From: JBFGCM01 sp041581135
Lineage (GTDB): Bacteria; Actinomycetota; Acidimicrobiia; Spongiisociales; UBA5794
Direction: 5' to 3'
NCBI GenBank assembly: GCA_041581135.1
Contig: JBFGCM010000033.1
Location: forward strand, 1 to 34,161
DNA length: 34,161 bases
Shown here: in pieces, positions 14,806-23,400 of the stretch
How positions within the stretch are numbered: the stretch's first letter is position 1
Layout of the letters: each line of letters starts with the position of its first letter
Translations under genes and position numbers: made by a program
Notes under the pieces: generated by a model
Databases searched by the model: none
The model's input: the letters and a program-made list of their open reading frames with translations, nothing else
What the model was told of the DNA's origin: nothing

Positions 14806-16151
14806 CGGCCACCGCTGCTCGAACCGAGCGCCCTCCGCCGCCACCACGAACGGTCGACTTCGCGATCCCGATGCTGGTGGGGCTGGTGGGGATGACGCTG
14901 GCCGGGTTTCTCGGCACGGTCAGTGTGCTGTGGGGCCTGGCTCTCGGTCTCGCCTGCGGACTGGCATTGTGGACCGCCCGCATCGCCACGTCCTGGGTGG
15001 AGGTGGCAGCGCTGATGGGGGCCGGCGCGATCGCAACGTGGTGGTTCGGCACCGTGCTCGACCAGCGCACTGCGGCGATCGACCTCGGCTTGTCGTGGCG
15101 GGCGGCACTGGGCTTCCTGCTCCTGGGAGCCGCGACCGCGTGGATCGTGAACCGACGTTCGGGTTCGTCACCCGCGATGGTGTTGGTGAGCGCGGTGGTG
15201 TGGTGGCTCGCCACCGTCGTGGCCCTCCAGATGGGCACGGCCGTGGGGTATCTCGCCGAGTTGCGGGTTCGCGACATCAGCGCCGGCGCCGTGCAAGGCC
15301 TCGGTCCGCCCGTCTACGCCGCAGTGGGCCTGACGTCGGGCGCCCTCGGTCTGGGGGTGAACATGTCCACGTGGGCCCGCCGGCCCGGGATGATCGCCCT
15401 CACCGGGTCCACCGTGTTCACGGTGCTGGCGTTCAACCACGTGGGGTTCTCGGTTGCCGATCTCGTGCGTGAGGTCGGCCGGATCGGTGACTTCCTCGGC
15501 CGGTTCTGGCCCCCGGTGTGGCGCTGGTCGCGGGTCGTCGGCGGCGATCCGGCGCTCGCCATCGTCGACCCCATGATCGAGACGATCCAGATCGCCGTGG
15601 TCGGCGCCACGATCGGCATCGCTCTGGCCCTCCCGCTCTCGTTCCTCGCCTCGCGACCGACCGCGCCTGGCGCGGCCGCCTACTGGATCGCCAAAGGCGT
15701 GTTGAGCGTGGTCCGCACGGTGCCCGACCTGTTCTGGGCAGCGCTGTTCGCCGCGGCGGTCGGATTCGGGGCCTTCGCCGGGGCATTGGCGATGATCGTG
15801 TTCTCCCTGGTGATCATGGCGAAGCTGCTCTCCGAAACAGTGGACTCGATCGACCTGGGACCGCTCGAGGCTGCCGATGCCGCCGGTGCCTCGCATTGGG
15901 AAAAGGTGCAGTACGCCGCCCTGCCCCAAGTGATGCCGACCTATGTCGGGTACGGGCTCTACATCTTCGAGTTGAACATCCGGGCATCGGTCGTGATCGG
16001 GCTTGTCGGTGCCGGAGGCATCGGCCGCCTGCTGGACGAGCAGCGCACGCTGTTCCAGTGGGATCGCGTCATGGCCATCGTCATCGTGATCTTCGTTGCC
16101 GTCATCGTCATCGAACTCGTCAGCGTGGTGGCGAGGAGGCGGTTCGTGTGA
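14802..16151 (+). CDS. phnE: Phosphonate-type ABC transporter permease with large N-terminal membrane extension
   Basis: The C-terminal part (about 245-449) is a standard PhnE permease: IETIQIAVVGATIG, the EAA loop starting near residue 356 (EAADAAGASHWEKVQYAALP) and ELNIRASVVIGLVGAGGIG. The first 235 residues are extra and hold about seven hydrophobic helices (near 20-39, 41-60, 68-88, 97-114, 122-142, 165-185 and 196-212); usual PhnE proteins have about 270 residues in all. The extension shows no motif I recognise. The GTG start overlaps the phnC stop, and no alternative start would remove the extension without breaking the coupling. Confidence 0.9.
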   Translation: MTATAARTERPPPPPRTVDFAIPMLVGLVGMTLAGFLGTVSVLWGLALGLACGLALWTARIATSWVEVAALMGAGAIATWWFGTVLDQRTAAIDLGLSWRAALGFLLLGAATAWIVNRRSGSSPAMVLVSAVVWWLATVVALQMGTAVGYLAELRVRDISAGAVQGLGPPVYAAVGLTSGALGLGVNMSTWARRPGMIALTGSTVFTVLAFNHVGFSVADLVREVGRIGDFLGRFWPPVWRWSRVVGGDPALAIVDPMIETIQIAVVGATIGIALALPLSFLASRPTAPGAAAYWIAKGVLSVVRTVPDLFWAALFAAAVGFGAFAGALAMIVFSLVIMAKLLSETVDSIDLGPLEAADAAGASHWEKVQYAALPQVMPTYVGYGLYIFELNIRASVVIGLVGAGGIGRLLDEQRTLFQWDRVMAIVIVIFVAVIVIELVSVVARRRFV

Positions 16152-17050
16152 ACGGGTTCATCGACGACGCCGCCCAAGCCGCAGCCAGGCCCGACCGACC
16201 GACCGGCTTCGGTACTCGCCGCTGGCTGGTGTTGCTCGTCATCGTCGTTCCGCTCATCTGGGGGGTGATCGGACTCGATGTGTCCTGGGAGCGCATCGCA
16301 GAGGCGCCCGGGCTCGTCTGGCGCCGGTTCGCCTCGATGGTGCCTCCGGACTGGACCGGGTTCAGCACCACCGTAGAGAAGATGATGGAGTCGCTGTATG
16401 TGGCGTGGATCGGCACCCTCATCGGCGCCGGCTTGTCGTTCCCGTTGGCCTTCCTCGCGGCCACCGACCTGGCGCCGCCGTGGATCTCGACGCCGACGCG
16501 CGCGCTGCTCAGCGGCATCAGAGCCTTCCCGGAGTTGGTGCTCGCCATCGTGCTGATCCCGGCGTTCGGCCTCGGACCCTTCACTGCGGTGCTCGCCATC
16601 GGCATCCACTCCATCGGCACGCTGGGGAAGCTCGGGTCAGAGGTGATCGAAGGGGTGGACCGTGGGCCCATCGAGGCCGTCACAGCGGCGGGAGGCGGCC
16701 GACCCATGCAGGTGCGGTTCGGGATCATCCCCCAAGCGATGCCGAACATCCTGGCGCACTGGTTGTACCGGTTCGAGATCAATGTCCGCGCCTCGGCGGT
16801 GCTCGGCGTCATCGGCGCCGGCGGCATCGGCGACGAGCTGATCGGGCGGATCCGATTTCGCGAGTGGGAGAAGGCCGGTGCCGTACTCTTGCTCACCATC
16901 GTGACCGTGCTGCTCATCGACATCGCCTCTGCCGCGATTCGCCGCCGGATCGTGTCCGGCGAGCCCTCTCGCGGGCCGTTGGGGAAATGGATGGTGGCGA
17001 TCATCGGCGAACCGCTGGCGTCACTCCCGCGCTCGGAGGGGGAGCGGTGA
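16148..17050 (+). CDS. phnE: Phosphonate-type ABC transporter permease, second subunit
   Basis: This 300-aa permease of ordinary length has a first helix at about 27-46 and further helices through residue 265. The EAA loop begins near residue 176 (EAVTAAGGGRPMQVRFGIIP) and is followed by EINVRASAVLGVIGAGGIG. With the preceding gene it should form a heterodimeric channel served by PhnC. GTG 16148 overlaps the phnE1 stop by 4 nt. Confidence 0.92.
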   Translation: MNGFIDDAAQAAARPDRPTGFGTRRWLVLLVIVVPLIWGVIGLDVSWERIAEAPGLVWRRFASMVPPDWTGFSTTVEKMMESLYVAWIGTLIGAGLSFPLAFLAATDLAPPWISTPTRALLSGIRAFPELVLAIVLIPAFGLGPFTAVLAIGIHSIGTLGKLGSEVIEGVDRGPIEAVTAAGGGRPMQVRFGIIPQAMPNILAHWLYRFEINVRASAVLGVIGAGGIGDELIGRIRFREWEKAGAVLLLTIVTVLLIDIASAAIRRRIVSGEPSRGPLGKWMVAIIGEPLASLPRSEGER

Positions 17051-18033
17051 GCGGCTTTCGTCGGGTGACGAGGCGGGACCGAGAGCGGCACGAAGACAAG
17101 TGGCTGGCCCCGGCGGCGACCCGCTCGTCGGCCAGCCGGGGACGCCGGACGGCCGAAGAGCCTGACACATATCGCACGGTCTTCGAACGCGACCGCGACC
17201 GCATCCTGCACTCCAAGGCGTTCCGCCGGCTGAAGCACAAGACCCAGGTGTTCATCAATCCGGAGGGCGACCACTACGTGACCCGGCTCACCCACACCTT
17301 GGCGGTGACCCAGGTGGGGCGTGGCATCGCCGCCGCCCTCGGCCTCAACGAGACGCTCACGGAGGCCATCTGTCTGGCGCACGACGTCGGGCACTCGCCG
17401 TTCGGGCACACCGGTGAGGATGCCATCAGCGAGTTCCTGGGCACGGAGTGGCTGCACTCCGCGCACGGCGTGAGAGTCTTCGAAGAGCTGGAGCCGCTCA
17501 ACCTGACGTGGGAGGTACGCGATGGGATCCGGGCCCACTCATGGAAGATCGCGGAGCCTCCCCACACCCCCGAAGGATGGGTGTGCCGGTTCGCCGATCG
17601 CATCGCCTACCTCGCTCACGACGCCGAGGACGCCCTCCGGGCGGGTGTGCTCGAAGTGAGCGACCTGCCGCAGGCGTCGCTCGCCACATTCGGCGATCAC
17701 CCCCAGGAGTGGATCGGGACCATGATCTCGGCCGTAGTGGAGGAATCCAGACTGCAGGGACATGTCACCATGCAGCCGGCGGCCCTCGAAGCGATGCACG
17801 AGCTCCGCTCGTTTCTGTTCGCCAACGTCTACCTGCGGCCCCAGTCCGAGCCGGAACGCACCCGAGCCACCCGAGTGGTGCACGACCTGCTGGAGCACTT
17901 CGCCCAGCGGCCGGCGGAATTGCCGGAGGGGTTCGACACCGGCGACGTCACCGATAATGTCGTCGACTACGTCGCCGGAATGACCGATCGGTTCGCCATC
18001 CGCCTCCACGAACAGCTGGCGAGCGCGCTCTGA
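17047..18033 (+). CDS. dgt: dGTP triphosphohydrolase-like HD phosphohydrolase
   Basis: This 328-aa HD-domain enzyme probably cleaves dNTPs to deoxynucleoside and tripolyphosphate. The metal-binding HD set is H83 (RLTHTLAV), H112-D113 (LAHDVGHSPFGHTGE) and D184 (ADRIAYLAHDAEDAL). Upstream RILHSKAFRRLKHKTQVF (52-69) is the conserved dGTPase start. GTG 17047 overlaps the phnE2 stop by 4 nt and follows a purine-rich GGAGGGGGAG. In mycobacteria dgt neighbours dnaG, so linkage to a phn transporter is unexpected. The N-terminal 40 residues are charged and poorly conserved. Confidence 0.92.
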   Translation: MSGFRRVTRRDRERHEDKWLAPAATRSSASRGRRTAEEPDTYRTVFERDRDRILHSKAFRRLKHKTQVFINPEGDHYVTRLTHTLAVTQVGRGIAAALGLNETLTEAICLAHDVGHSPFGHTGEDAISEFLGTEWLHSAHGVRVFEELEPLNLTWEVRDGIRAHSWKIAEPPHTPEGWVCRFADRIAYLAHDAEDALRAGVLEVSDLPQASLATFGDHPQEWIGTMISAVVEESRLQGHVTMQPAALEAMHELRSFLFANVYLRPQSEPERTRATRVVHDLLEHFAQRPAELPEGFDTGDVTDNVVDYVAGMTDRFAIRLHEQLASAL

Positions 18034-18100
18034 CGTCTCAAGCGACCGTGGCCGGGGACCGATAACCCTGGGAATCCCCCGCTCATCGGAGTCTTCCCCC

Positions 18101-18898
18101 GTGCGCCGCTTCGCCATGACCAGCTTCTGGGTGGTCTTCCTCGGATCGATCGGCCTCTTCGTGTGGCTGGTGGTCTCCCACGACGCCGATCTGGTGGAGG
18201 CGCAGGCAGCCGCAGGAATGGAGGTGGCATCCGGCGGGGAACGCTGGGCGATGCTCGCCACCCAGATCGTCGACTTCGTGGTCATCGCCGCCGTCGGCAG
18301 CGTCATGGCATGGCGGGCACGGTTTGCGTGGTTCGGGTACATCGCAGCCATCCCGGTGGTGATCGGCCTTGCCGCCTTTCTGGCCGGCTTCTTAGGCCAT
18401 GACTTCGCCGCGGCACGTGCCGCCCTCGGAGAGGTCCCGCTGTACTGGTCCCAGGTGATCCTCGTGCTCCTCCCTGCCACCACGATGGTGCTCGCCAGGC
18501 CACTCCACCTGCAGTTCGGCCTGCGCCGGGCGACCTGGGGAGCGATCGCCGGCGGAGCGCTGCTGGTGGCGCTCGTCTACGAGCTCGGCATGCACGTGCT
18601 CGATCGGGACGCCATCCAACAGGTCCCCACGGCGCTGTTCCTGGCAGGCGCGTTGTACGGGGCCACGAGAAGGCCGACCCGAGTGCTGTGGGCGGTGCCT
18701 GCCGTGGTGGCCGTGCAGCTGCTCCTGATGCTGCCCGGCCTCACCCTCGGCAACGCCATGATCGTGGTCACGATGTGGACCTTCGCTGCGGCGTGCGCCC
18801 TGGCGGGCCGCTCGCTCTACACCATCGAGCGCGGCGTCCGCCGCCGCCTGGATCGAGCCGCCCGGGTACGCCGTCTTCCCCGTAGCCGGACGTGGTAG
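18101..18898 (+). CDS. Multi-pass membrane protein of unknown function
   Basis: This 265-aa protein has about eight hydrophobic helices (near 8-26, 55-72, 76-98, 115-132, 146-164, 176-190, 195-212 and 216-236) and a basic C-terminal tail rich in Arg. No family motif is recognised. The GTG start at 18101 has GGAG 9 nt upstream; ATG 18116 is an alternative. It stands alone, 67 nt after dgt, and converges on the nitroreductase gene with a 1-nt gap. Confidence 0.8.
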   Translation: MRRFAMTSFWVVFLGSIGLFVWLVVSHDADLVEAQAAAGMEVASGGERWAMLATQIVDFVVIAAVGSVMAWRARFAWFGYIAAIPVVIGLAAFLAGFLGHDFAAARAALGEVPLYWSQVILVLLPATTMVLARPLHLQFGLRRATWGAIAGGALLVALVYELGMHVLDRDAIQQVPTALFLAGALYGATRRPTRVLWAVPAVVAVQLLLMLPGLTLGNAMIVVTMWTFAAACALAGRSLYTIERGVRRRLDRAARVRRLPRSRTW

Positions 18899-18899
18899 C

Positions 18900-19556
18900 T
18901 CAGGCTTCCTCCGGCGACCACATCGGCTCGTCGATGGTCCAAGGAAGCGCCTCACCCCACCGCTCTGAGTAGGCCACCTCATGAGCCGGCTTCCGCGCGG
19001 CCAGGCCCCACTTGCCTCTCGGGTATCCGCACGTGATCGCGGCCGCCAGCGACCAGCCCCGGTCGGCGGGCACGCCCAGCAGCTCGAAGACCTCGTCCGA
19101 CTTGAAGAATCCGAGAATCGTGGTGAGCGTGGTGCCGACGCCCCGGCCCCGGGCCGCCAGCATCAGGTTCCACACCGCCGGGTAGATCGAAGCCCCGGAC
19201 GGGTCATTGCGGTGGAAGGCCATGACCACCAGCGGCACGTCGGCGAAGTTCTCTGCGAGCCACGTCGACGACGACATCACCCGCAGCGTCTGCTCGTCGC
19301 CGGCAGCCTTGGCCCGCTCTTCGGACCCGGCGTACACCTGCGTCCTCAACAGCTCGTAGGCCTCGGCATACAGCTTGGCGAGATCGGCCATCGTGCCGCG
19401 ATCGGTGACGGTGAGCAGCCTCCAGTTCTGTGCGTTGCTCCCCGAGGGTGCGCGGATGGCGGCGTCCAGCATGAGCTGAACCACCTCATCAGGTATCGGT
19501 GTCGTCTCGACTCTGCGCATGGCGCGTGTCGTGTACAGGGCTTCGTAGAGATCCAT
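18900..19556 (-). CDS. Nitroreductase family FMN oxidoreductase
   Basis: This 218-aa protein has the nitroreductase FMN-binding pattern: an N-terminal Arg cluster (TTRAMRRV, 9-16), APSGSNAQNWR (36-46), the central WNLMLAARGRGVGTTL helix and CGYPRGKWG near 177-185. It probably reduces an electron-poor or flavin-type substrate with NAD(P)H; the substrate cannot be deduced. TACCCT lies 7 nt before the ATG, so the message may be leaderless. Confidence 0.9.
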   Translation of the reverse strand: MDLYEALYTTRAMRRVETTPIPDEVVQLMLDAAIRAPSGSNAQNWRLLTVTDRGTMADLAKLYAEAYELLRTQVYAGSEERAKAAGDEQTLRVMSSSTWLAENFADVPLVVMAFHRNDPSGASIYPAVWNLMLAARGRGVGTTLTTILGFFKSDEVFELLGVPADRGWSLAAAITCGYPRGKWGLAARKPAHEVAYSERWGEALPWTIDEPMWSPEEA

Positions 19557-19563
19557 GCGCCAG

Positions 19564-19569
19564 AGGGTA
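19564..19569 (-). promoter_or_regulatory. -10 box of nitroreductase (leaderless)
   Basis: TACCCT on the minus strand ends 7 nt before the nitroreductase ATG, inside the 21-nt gap after the upstream membrane protein gene. Confidence 0.38.
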
Positions 19570-19577
19570 ACGCCGCC

Positions 19578-20006
19578 TCAGGCGGTGAAGGCGTCGACGA
19601 TGGCGAGCACGAGGAAGTTGAACGTGATCCACACCACCAAGGACGAGAGATAGCGACCGGCAAACGCCGTCCACGAGGCCGAGCGCGCGGCGAGCCATCG
19701 GCCGAGCAGGTACCACAGCGGCAGGCTGGTGAGGAGTCCGAACATCACGATGATGAGGCGGCCCGCCTCGATGAACCGTATGGAGAAGATCCATGCGGTC
19801 GGCGCCGCCAGGAGGAAGGCCAACGAAGCAAGGAACCCGCCGGCGACATCGTCGGTACTGGTGAACCCGACATCGATGGCCACCAAGACGAGCGCGACGG
19901 GAACCACCAACGCGGCGATGCCGCCCAACCGTGGCGGAACGGCGTGACCCTGGCGTGGTCCGGTGAGCACGAGGCCAAAGGCTACCGGGCGAAGGCTCGG
20001 TACCAT
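19578..20006 (-). CDS. Small multi-pass membrane protein of unknown function
   Basis: This protein of about 142 aa has four hydrophobic helices (roughly 31-49, 56-74, 80-102 and 115-138, counted from the chosen ATG). No domain is recognised. The start is uncertain: ATG 20006 overlaps the presumed -10 box of the divergent dodecin gene, and GTG 20039 would run nearly to the dodecin ATG. It lies 21 nt upstream of the nitroreductase gene on the same strand and may be co-transcribed with it. Confidence 0.62.
   Translation of the reverse strand: MVPSLRPVAFGLVLTGPRQGHAVPPRLGGIAALVVPVALVLVAIDVGFTSTDDVAGGFLASLAFLLAAPTAWIFSIRFIEAGRLIIVMFGLLTSLPLWYLLGRWLAARSASWTAFAGRYLSSLVVWITFNFLVLAIVDAFTA
20001..20006 (+). 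promoter_or_regulatory. -10 box of dodecin gene
   Basis: TACCAT is followed by AAAGGAG (20026-20032) and ATG 20042. The spacing is almost the same as upstream of the thiolase. Confidence 0.38.
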
Positions 20007-20041
20007 GCGGCCCCGCCCAGAGCTGAAAGGAGTCCGCACCC

Positions 20042-20452
20042 ATGGCCGAGTGGATCCAAGAGGGCGCAGTGAAGGTCATCGAGATCATCGGGATCTCGGA
20101 GAAGAGCTTCGACGCTGCCGTCGCCCAAGCCGTCGAGAAGGCGAGCCAGACCATCAAAGGAATCACCGGAATCGAGGTCATGAACCTCAGTGCCCGGGTC
20201 AGCGACGGCAAAGTGGTCCAGTACAAGGCCGACGTCAAGCTGGCCTTCGCGGTGAAGCAGGGATTGGACCGCGGTCCTTCGGGACCTCCCCGTTCGCAGC
20301 GGGATGCCCGCAGTCAGATCTGCATCACACGACCGGAAGGGCGGGCCGATGGCCCGCCCCCCGTCGTCGTCGTGTATTCGGTGGACGTCTACAGGAACGT
20401 CGCCGTGGAGCCGCCGAGCAGGCGATCGATGAGCCGCCACGCCCGGTTGTAG
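20042..20452 (+). CDS. Dodecin-like protein with run-on C-terminal extension
   Basis: Residues 1-72 form a dodecin domain (KVIEIIGISEKSFDAAVAQA, then a strand pair ending VKLAFAVK). Dodecins are about 70-aa proteins that assemble into hollow dodecamers, often binding flavins. The Trp that stacks on flavin in archaeal and mycobacterial members is replaced by Gly43 (GITGIEV), so flavin binding is doubtful. Family members stop about here. This frame continues 64 codons as a low-complexity, Arg/Pro-rich tail through a terminator hairpin and into the antisense end of the nuclease gene. Codon 73 is CAG, one base from TAG. AAAGGAG lies 9 nt before the ATG. Confidence 0.85.
   Translation: MAEWIQEGAVKVIEIIGISEKSFDAAVAQAVEKASQTIKGITGIEVMNLSARVSDGKVVQYKADVKLAFAVKQGLDRGPSGPPRSQRDARSQICITRPEGRADGPPPVVVVYSVDVYRNVAVEPPSRRSMSRHARL
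20273..20286 (+). other. TTCG-tetraloop hairpin
   Basis: GGTCC-TTCG-GGACC forms a 5-bp stem with the very stable UUCG loop, just after the dodecin domain. It overlaps the palindrome GGACCGCGGTCC (20267-20278). It may protect the mRNA 3' end or help termination. Confidence 0.45.
20339..20359 (+). terminator. Hairpin between convergent dodecin and nuclease genes
   Basis: A 9-bp perfect G/C stem (20339-20347 with 20351-20359, loop GAT) lies 29 nt beyond the nuclease stop and beyond the expected dodecin end. Neither side has a good T tract, so it is either a weak bidirectional terminator or an mRNA end stabiliser. Confidence 0.55.
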
Positions 20453-23400
20453 GCGGCCATAGCCGCCATCTCCTGATCGGCTGCGGCCAGGGCGTCACCC
20501 AGTGCCAGCTGGGCCCTGGCCCGATCCAGGATGCGCTCACCGAGGCCGGCGTCGGCCCCGATGGCGATCTTGGTCTCCGCCAGGATGCGGTCTGCCGCCA
20601 GCATCAGGTCGACCGCCGCATCGGCGACCTCACCCTCGCCCTCGAGCTGATTGGCCGCTCGCATCTCGTGGAGGAACACAGCTCCCCCGACACCTGGCAC
20701 GATCTCGTTGTCGCTGGTCCACAGCTCCGGATCGAGGCTCGATTCCAGCGAGTCGATCGCCCGCAGGATCCGTTGCGTCGGTTCGGCTCCGAGCAGAAGG
20801 TCCAGCGCCGCTTCCTTGAGACTGCGGGCCGTATCGGCCGCCGCCGGGGCCGTCAGCCCCACCAGCACCATGTCATGGTCTGACGAGCGGTACTGATCCG
20901 GGAAGAACAGCTGGCTCAACTCCGAGGAGCTCTCGGCCGGATCCTCGATGAAGTCGTTGTAGTCCAGCACCCGAGGCTCGTCGGCGTTGATGTGCCACGT
21001 GTCGACACCGGTCAGCTTCTCTGCCAACCCGGATGTCGAGAAGGCATAGTCGAGCTGCCCCTCGGCACCGAAGAACACCAACGAGTACGTGTCGGAATCC
21101 CCGAACAGATCGTGCACGTTGACCAGGCCGCCATTGAGCACGTCGATGGGATCTTCATTCCGGTAGGCATTGAAGTCACCAAGGACGAGCACGTCTTCGT
21201 CGCCGCTCATCTCCTGCAAGGCCGCCACGAAGTCGAGCAACGCCGCCGCCTGGCGGGTCCGCCTCGGGTTGAAGCAGGCCTGGCCGTCACCGATGTCGGA
21301 CTCCTCGGGGAAGAACGGATCGCCTTCCTCCTCGGCGTCACGGCAGCTCTTCGACTTGAAGTGATTGCTCACCACGGTGAATACCTCACCGTTGACGTCG
21401 AAGGTCTGCGCCACCGGCGGCCGGTCGACGGCGAACTCGATGTCGTCGTCGGCTACGGAGTCACCAATCGGCGTCGCCAGGTCGGATCGGTAGATGATCC
21501 CCACCTTGATGGCGTTGGTGCTCTCCAGGCCACCCGGGTAGGCCGGGTCGGGAACCGCCGCCCACGAGCCTTCGGTGGCGGCGGCATTGAGCGCATCCAC
21601 GAGGGCACCGATGGCCGTCGGCCCATTGTTCTCCAGCTCCTGCAGGCCGAGGATCTCGGCCTCGGAGTTGAGGATGGCCTCGACCAGCTTCGTGGTCTGC
21701 CGCTCGAGTTCGGCCTCGGAGTCGGCGCCGCGAGCACCGTTCACGTCGTCGTCGATGGTCGTCCAGTAGTTCAGCACGTTGAACGACGCCACCTGGATGT
21801 CACCGCCGACGGAGCCCGGGGTCTCCGGACGCTCGTTCTGCCGAACCACGGTGGGCTCCACCGTCGGCCACAGCTTGTAGGCCCCGAACGAGTAGCTGAC
21901 GACTGCGGTGAGCCCGTCGATCGTGTCGCCGCGCCGCGTGGTGGAGTCCGCCCCGAGATACGGAATCGGATCGGGGAACTGCGAGCCATTCGCGTCATCG
22001 AGGACGATCGAAGAGCGCGCATTCAGATCCGCCAGCGCCACTGCGTCGGCGCCAGGCTCCACCACGTCGGTGGGGTTCTGCAGCGGAGCACCCGCCGACA
22101 TGAGGGCCTCACCGAAGCGGTGCAGGTTGAACGTGTCGGAGAAGTAGAGCGTCTCCCACGTGGTCAGCATGCCCTCGAAAGGCTCGAAGCTGGCGCCCTC
22201 GTCGAGCGGCAGGTTGGGCTGGACGGGTTCGATGGTGGCCGGGCCGCCACACACGCTGATGGCGCTCGCCGAGACCTCGGTGAGATCGAAGAACTCACTC
22301 GCCGTGCCCTGCACCTTCACGACGTCGCCGACGGCGACCGGCGTCTCCACGCCGGCACGGAACACGAAGATGCCGTCCGAGGTGGCGGGGTTGCCGTCGC
22401 CGACCGCGTCTTGGATGAAGAAGCCGTCCTGCAGGTCGGTGAAGTCGGCCGTCACGACGCCCTCGGTGACCACAGTCTGGCCATCCACCGGCGAAACGTC
22501 GCCGTCACCCTGGATCTCGTAGATGGCATGGGTCACTGCCACGTCACAGATGTCCGTAGGCGGCTCGAAGCAGTCGTTGGCAGCTCCGGGGCTGCCCAGG
22601 TCACCGGCACCGAAGGGAGTGCCGGACTGGCACCAGTTCTCACCGACGTTGTTGTCGAGCGCCGGGTCGATCAGCGCCATGGAGGCGCCGGTCAGATCGG
22701 GGAACAGCGGTCCGCCGTCGTATTCGACTCGGTCTACTTCCACTCCGTCGAGGTCGGTGACCACGACTTCGTCGGCGCTGTTGGAGAGGAACCAGTTGGC
22801 ACCATACGAGTAGTCGATGTGATTCCCGATGGCGGTCGGGGTCCCGACGTCTCCATTGCCGAGCACCAGGTAGTCGCCGGCGGGCACGATGAGCGGGCCG
22901 CCGTTGGCGATGACGTGCACGTCCACGTCGTTGTCGGAGATCGTCCACCCCTCGATGTCGATGTCCGCGTCGGTGGAGTTGAACAGCTCGAAGTACTCAC
23001 CCTCGGAGTCGGCCAGAACGTCGGGGTTGTTCATGATCTCGTTGATGACGAGACCGACGTCCTCGACCACCGGGCAGTCGTTGGCCGCGCCGGGCGTGCC
23101 GAGGTCGCCGCCGGTCATCGTGGTGGATGAGTTGCACCAATTGGCTCCAACGTTGTTGTCGAACGTGGGATCGATCAACGCCATGGAGTTGCCCGTCGGA
23201 TCGGGGAACAGTGGACCACCGTCATATTCGACCCGGTCGATCTCGACCAAGGCGGTGTCGGCGATGACGATCTCGTCGCCGCTGTTGGAGAGGAACCAGC
23301 TCCCCCCGTAGGAGTAGGCCACCGGGGCACCGCCGTTGGTGCCGATGTCGGTGTTGTTACCCAGGACGAGGAAACCTCCGGCGGGCACGAGCAGCGGTCC

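Noticed and set aside
20992..23130. A 712-codon plus-strand open frame opposite the secreted nuclease gene
   Set aside because: It is antisense to a gene with clear signal peptide and catalytic motifs. Its translation is an Arg/Gly/Val/His-rich mirror of high-GC codons with no domain.
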